From Paramacrobiotus richtersi (lineage: Eukaryota > Tardigrada > Eutardigrada > Parachela > Macrobiotidae): DNA of 21,329 nucleotides. Positions 18,731-21,329 of this stretch are shown here, one piece after another. Position numbers and translations under genes: made by a program. How positions within the stretch are numbered: the stretch's first letter is position 1; every line of letters begins with the position of its first letter. The notes beneath the pieces are model-generated. The model saw only the letters and a program-made list of their open reading frames with translations, was not told the origin of the DNA and searched no databases. The DNA is taken from positions 1 through 21,329 of the forward strand of contig JAQGAU010001115.1 in assembly GCA_034698045.1 (NCBI GenBank). The letters run 5' to 3'.

Positions 18731-21329
18731 TCAAATTTTCATCTTTACTGACACGTCGTCAACGTGGTACACTGCACCCAGCGCTTCAGCGTCAAGATCT
18801 TTCTTTGCTTGCCGTTTCTTGATAATGTGAAACACGAGGAAAACCGCGACAACCGGCAGAGCCAGACAGGATCCCAATACGAAACAAAATCCAGGCCACC
18901 AGTCATTAGTATGCGTCAGGATATTGGTGAAGATGGTAACGCCCAGGAAAGGCGCCATGGACGCCAGGGACATCATCGTGGACATGACCTTGCCGATTTC
19001 GTCGCGGTCAATCAAGCTGATGATCACGGATTTAATGGCGACCGTACCAAGCATCCTGATCAATAAAAGAGATAATAATTTGGGGCTACAGTTTATCGGA
19101 AAAGGCGTGATGAAGCTTACAGTTATCTAGGTATTGTTAAAGCATATTAGCAAGAGAGTTTACAAGGAAAAGAAGCAGGAATAATGAACAAGAATTGTTC
19201 TTTGTACTGTTACAAAGTTCTTTCCTTACTTGAGCACACCTACACCAGCAGCGATATAGATTATGTTGCTGCTGTTGGCTACAAAGACGCTGCTACTGGC
19301 GATCCCATAAAGCAGCAGGTGCGCAATGGCCGATAACGAGGAAACCGTGCCTAACATCGTATCAGAAATGGTGAAGAATCGGCTTAGTACGATGTTGGCC
19401 AACACCATGACCACACTATCAAGAACGCCGGTTACGGTCATGTACATTGTATAGTGTTGGAAGGACCAGTTGAAGGGCGCGAATTCCAAGTAGAGCTGAG
19501 TTATAGACATGTCACCTACAAAAGTGAAAAGTAGCTGGACAAGTTATCCCAATATCTGTCACATTTATTGTTTAAATGCACAGGATATGGACACGTTGTT
19601 TTCAGTTTTGATTTATTTAACACTTTATCACTGGCAATGTTGTTGTTTTTGTCGTTATAGAGAACTGGTTTTGTACGAAGCTCGTCTCAAAATTAATAAT
19701 AGCCAAAAAACTGTCATCCACGTTGAGCTGTCGAAACTTGTTGGTACGAAACGCATTCCGCAAACACAAACTTACCAACAACGCAAATACAGAACAGGAC
19801 AATGGATCCTATAGTCAACAGTAAAAACAATCGATTATGCCCCGGTCGTCGTCTACCGAGTGTCCGCCAGCTGTCCTTCACCCGTTCCAGCGTGACGATA
19901 TCGCTGATTTTACTTTGTGCAATACTTTTAAAGGTCCGTAATTCATGGATGAAGAACAACACATACAGAAACGCACAGACATGCAGACTGATGACCACGT
20001 AAAACGGTACGGACTCCCCGTAAATCATCAGCTGACCACTTAACGCTGTGCCGCCCACTGATACCAGAGCCGAGAGGGCGTCTATAATGGCGAAATTGGC
20101 GGAACGATTGCTATCGTTTGTGTAGTCTCCGATATAGCTGTACTGGGCGGTGGAAATCAGAATCCCTCCACCGGCTGAAGCCTAAATAGGTATACGAAAG
20201 TTTGATACATCGAATGACTGTGTTTCGTATGACGAACAACGAAAGTCAAGTGACTTACATTGATCTTTATCTGCATACGGTATACATTGATCTTTATCTG
20301 CATACGGTATTCGTACAGCATTACACATTTGATACATTTATTAACAATTATAAGCAACTAAACGGCCGATTGTAACAAATAGTTCACCATTATCAGAGTG
20401 CCGATCAGTAGGTAGTACGGCGTCGTATGACGAACAATGAATGTCAAGTGACTTACATTGACCTTTATCTGTATACGGTATTCGTACAGCATTACACATT
20501 TGATACATTCATTAACAATTGTATGCAACTAAACGGCCGATTGTAACAAATAGCTCACCATTATCAGAGTGCCGATCAGTAGGTAGTACGGCGTCGTATG
20601 ACGAACAATGAATGTCAAGTGACTTACATTGACCTTTATCTGTATACGGTATTCGTACAGCATTACACATTTGATACATTCATTAACAATTGTATGCAAC
20701 TAAACGGCCGATTGTAACAAATAGCTCACCATTATCAGAGTGCCGATCAGTAGGTAGTACGGCGATATATGGATGTACGTGAACATTAACGTGAAACCGC
20801 TGGATAACGCCAAACCAACAACGGGCAGCAGCATCAGCAGTTTGCGTCCGTATTCATCGCTCCATGAACCTACGATGCATAAGCTCTGGAAATGTAATAC
20901 AAGAGTGCTATCTGTTTACAGTTTCTGACACCAGAATTGAACATGCTGCTGCGGAAACTGCCAGTACTTACCCAAGAACAGAGAGAAAAACATGGCGGGT
21001 AAGCTGCCAATCAAGGTGTCATACATGTTCAAATGGGATGTGACCCTTTGAACTTCCCGTGCTTCGAGGGTGTAGTTATGCAAATTGGTGCAGATCTCAC
21101 GGGTGAAATTCAGTTCAACTTCACATGTCTGCGAAACACAGCCAAAAATTTAGACGACTGCCTTGAACCCGCTATGTGCAACTAATTAGGTGCCGTGCAA
21201 GCACATAGAGATACATACTCTCATTTTGTACAGCTCCGGACCAACTGGTCCCGCAATTCCTCCGGACAGTGACAGCAGAACGGCCAGCGGCATCATCCGT
21301 AGGGCGGTATAATAAGTTGGTAAAGCATC
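18731..21329 (-). CDS. SLC46 / proton-coupled folate transporter-like MFS protein (N-terminus beyond window)
   Basis: Six exons on the complement: 21219-21329 (open at the edge), 20972-21128, 20730-20869, 19776-20181, 19230-19515, 18731-19055. Phases are consistent throughout; 474 residues visible. Family features: an N-terminal membrane segment (PLAVLLSLSGGIAGPVGP), a Cys- and Asn-rich loop, the MFS loop motif GSWSDEYGRKLL straight after LFL, then SYIGDYTNDSNRSANFAII, a long central cytoplasmic loop and six more hydrophobic segments. The tail is Lys-rich and ends VSVKMKI. Family role: proton-coupled import of folate-like or other organic solutes at plasma or lysosomal membranes; the substrate cannot be told from sequence. 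It is convergent with the calpain gene. The intron 20182-20729 is filled by a tandem repeat. No lesions in frame or splice sites. Confidence 0.88.
20226..20765. repeat. 171-bp tandem repeat spanning an exon-intron border
   Basis: Three units: 20226-20423 (198 nt), 20424-20594 (171) and 20595-20765 (171). The last two look identical over nearly their whole length. The first differs by several substitutions and by a 27-nt internal duplication (ACATTGATCTTTATCTGCAT plus ACGGTAT), which accounts exactly for 198 = 171 + 27. Each unit contains the 35-nt end of the transporter exon (real copy 20730-20764) with its 5' splice site, so the extra copies at 20388 and 20559 are in the intron. Confidence 0.92.

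Noticed and set aside
20388-20593. Duplicated exon tails as extra coding exons of the transporter
   Set aside because: No AG acceptor precedes the copied 35-nt tails, and reading through the repeat meets an in-frame TAG.
20226-20765. Alpha-satellite or centromeric DNA because of the 171-bp period
   Set aside because: The period match is a coincidence: the unit comes from the local exon-intron border, has only three copies and no satellite sequence.

Overview
This window looks like nuclear DNA of an animal, probably an invertebrate; I cannot name the species. The reasons are spliced genes with GT..AG introns and unmistakable metazoan-type proteins: a Lis-1 homologue, a small-optic-lobes (SOL/CAPN15) calpain, an R-SNARE and an SLC46-type transporter. 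Introns are very short in the SNARE and calpain genes (mostly about 47-87 nt) but long and AT-rich in Lis-1. I see no tRNA, rRNA, CRISPR or prokaryotic features.

Layout, left to right. (1) 335-885, minus: a two-exon R-SNARE of the VAMP4/VAMP8 kind, complete, 167 aa. (2) About 1.5-3.8 kb: plus-strand open segments and an AATAAA at 3783. This may be an unrecognised or decayed gene; I could not assemble it. (3) 5129 to about 12.9 kb, minus: Lis-1 (PAFAH1B1/nudF), nine solid exons from the LisH motif through seven WD40 repeats to the stop codon, plus one speculative 11-nt first exon. Its introns carry several local duplications and two long foldback palindromes. (4) 14896-17885, plus: a SOL-family calpain with two RanBP2-type zinc fingers, a calpain protease core and a SOL C-terminal domain. 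Two oddities stand out. The catalytic Asn position is Asp. The last third keeps recognisable family sequence but only by changing reading frame four times, always by +1. (5) 18731 to beyond 21329, minus: an SLC46/proton-coupled-folate-transporter-like MFS protein, six exons, with the N-terminus cut by the window edge. One of its introns is made largely of a 171-bp tandem repeat that copies the exon end and its 5' splice site.

The genes do not form an operon or an evident pathway. SOL and SLC46 are tail to tail; Lis-1 and SOL are head to head across about 2-3 kb. Exon boundaries were set by joining protein-family continuity with GT..AG sites and checking that intron phases add up. Family comparisons are from memory, without database searches.
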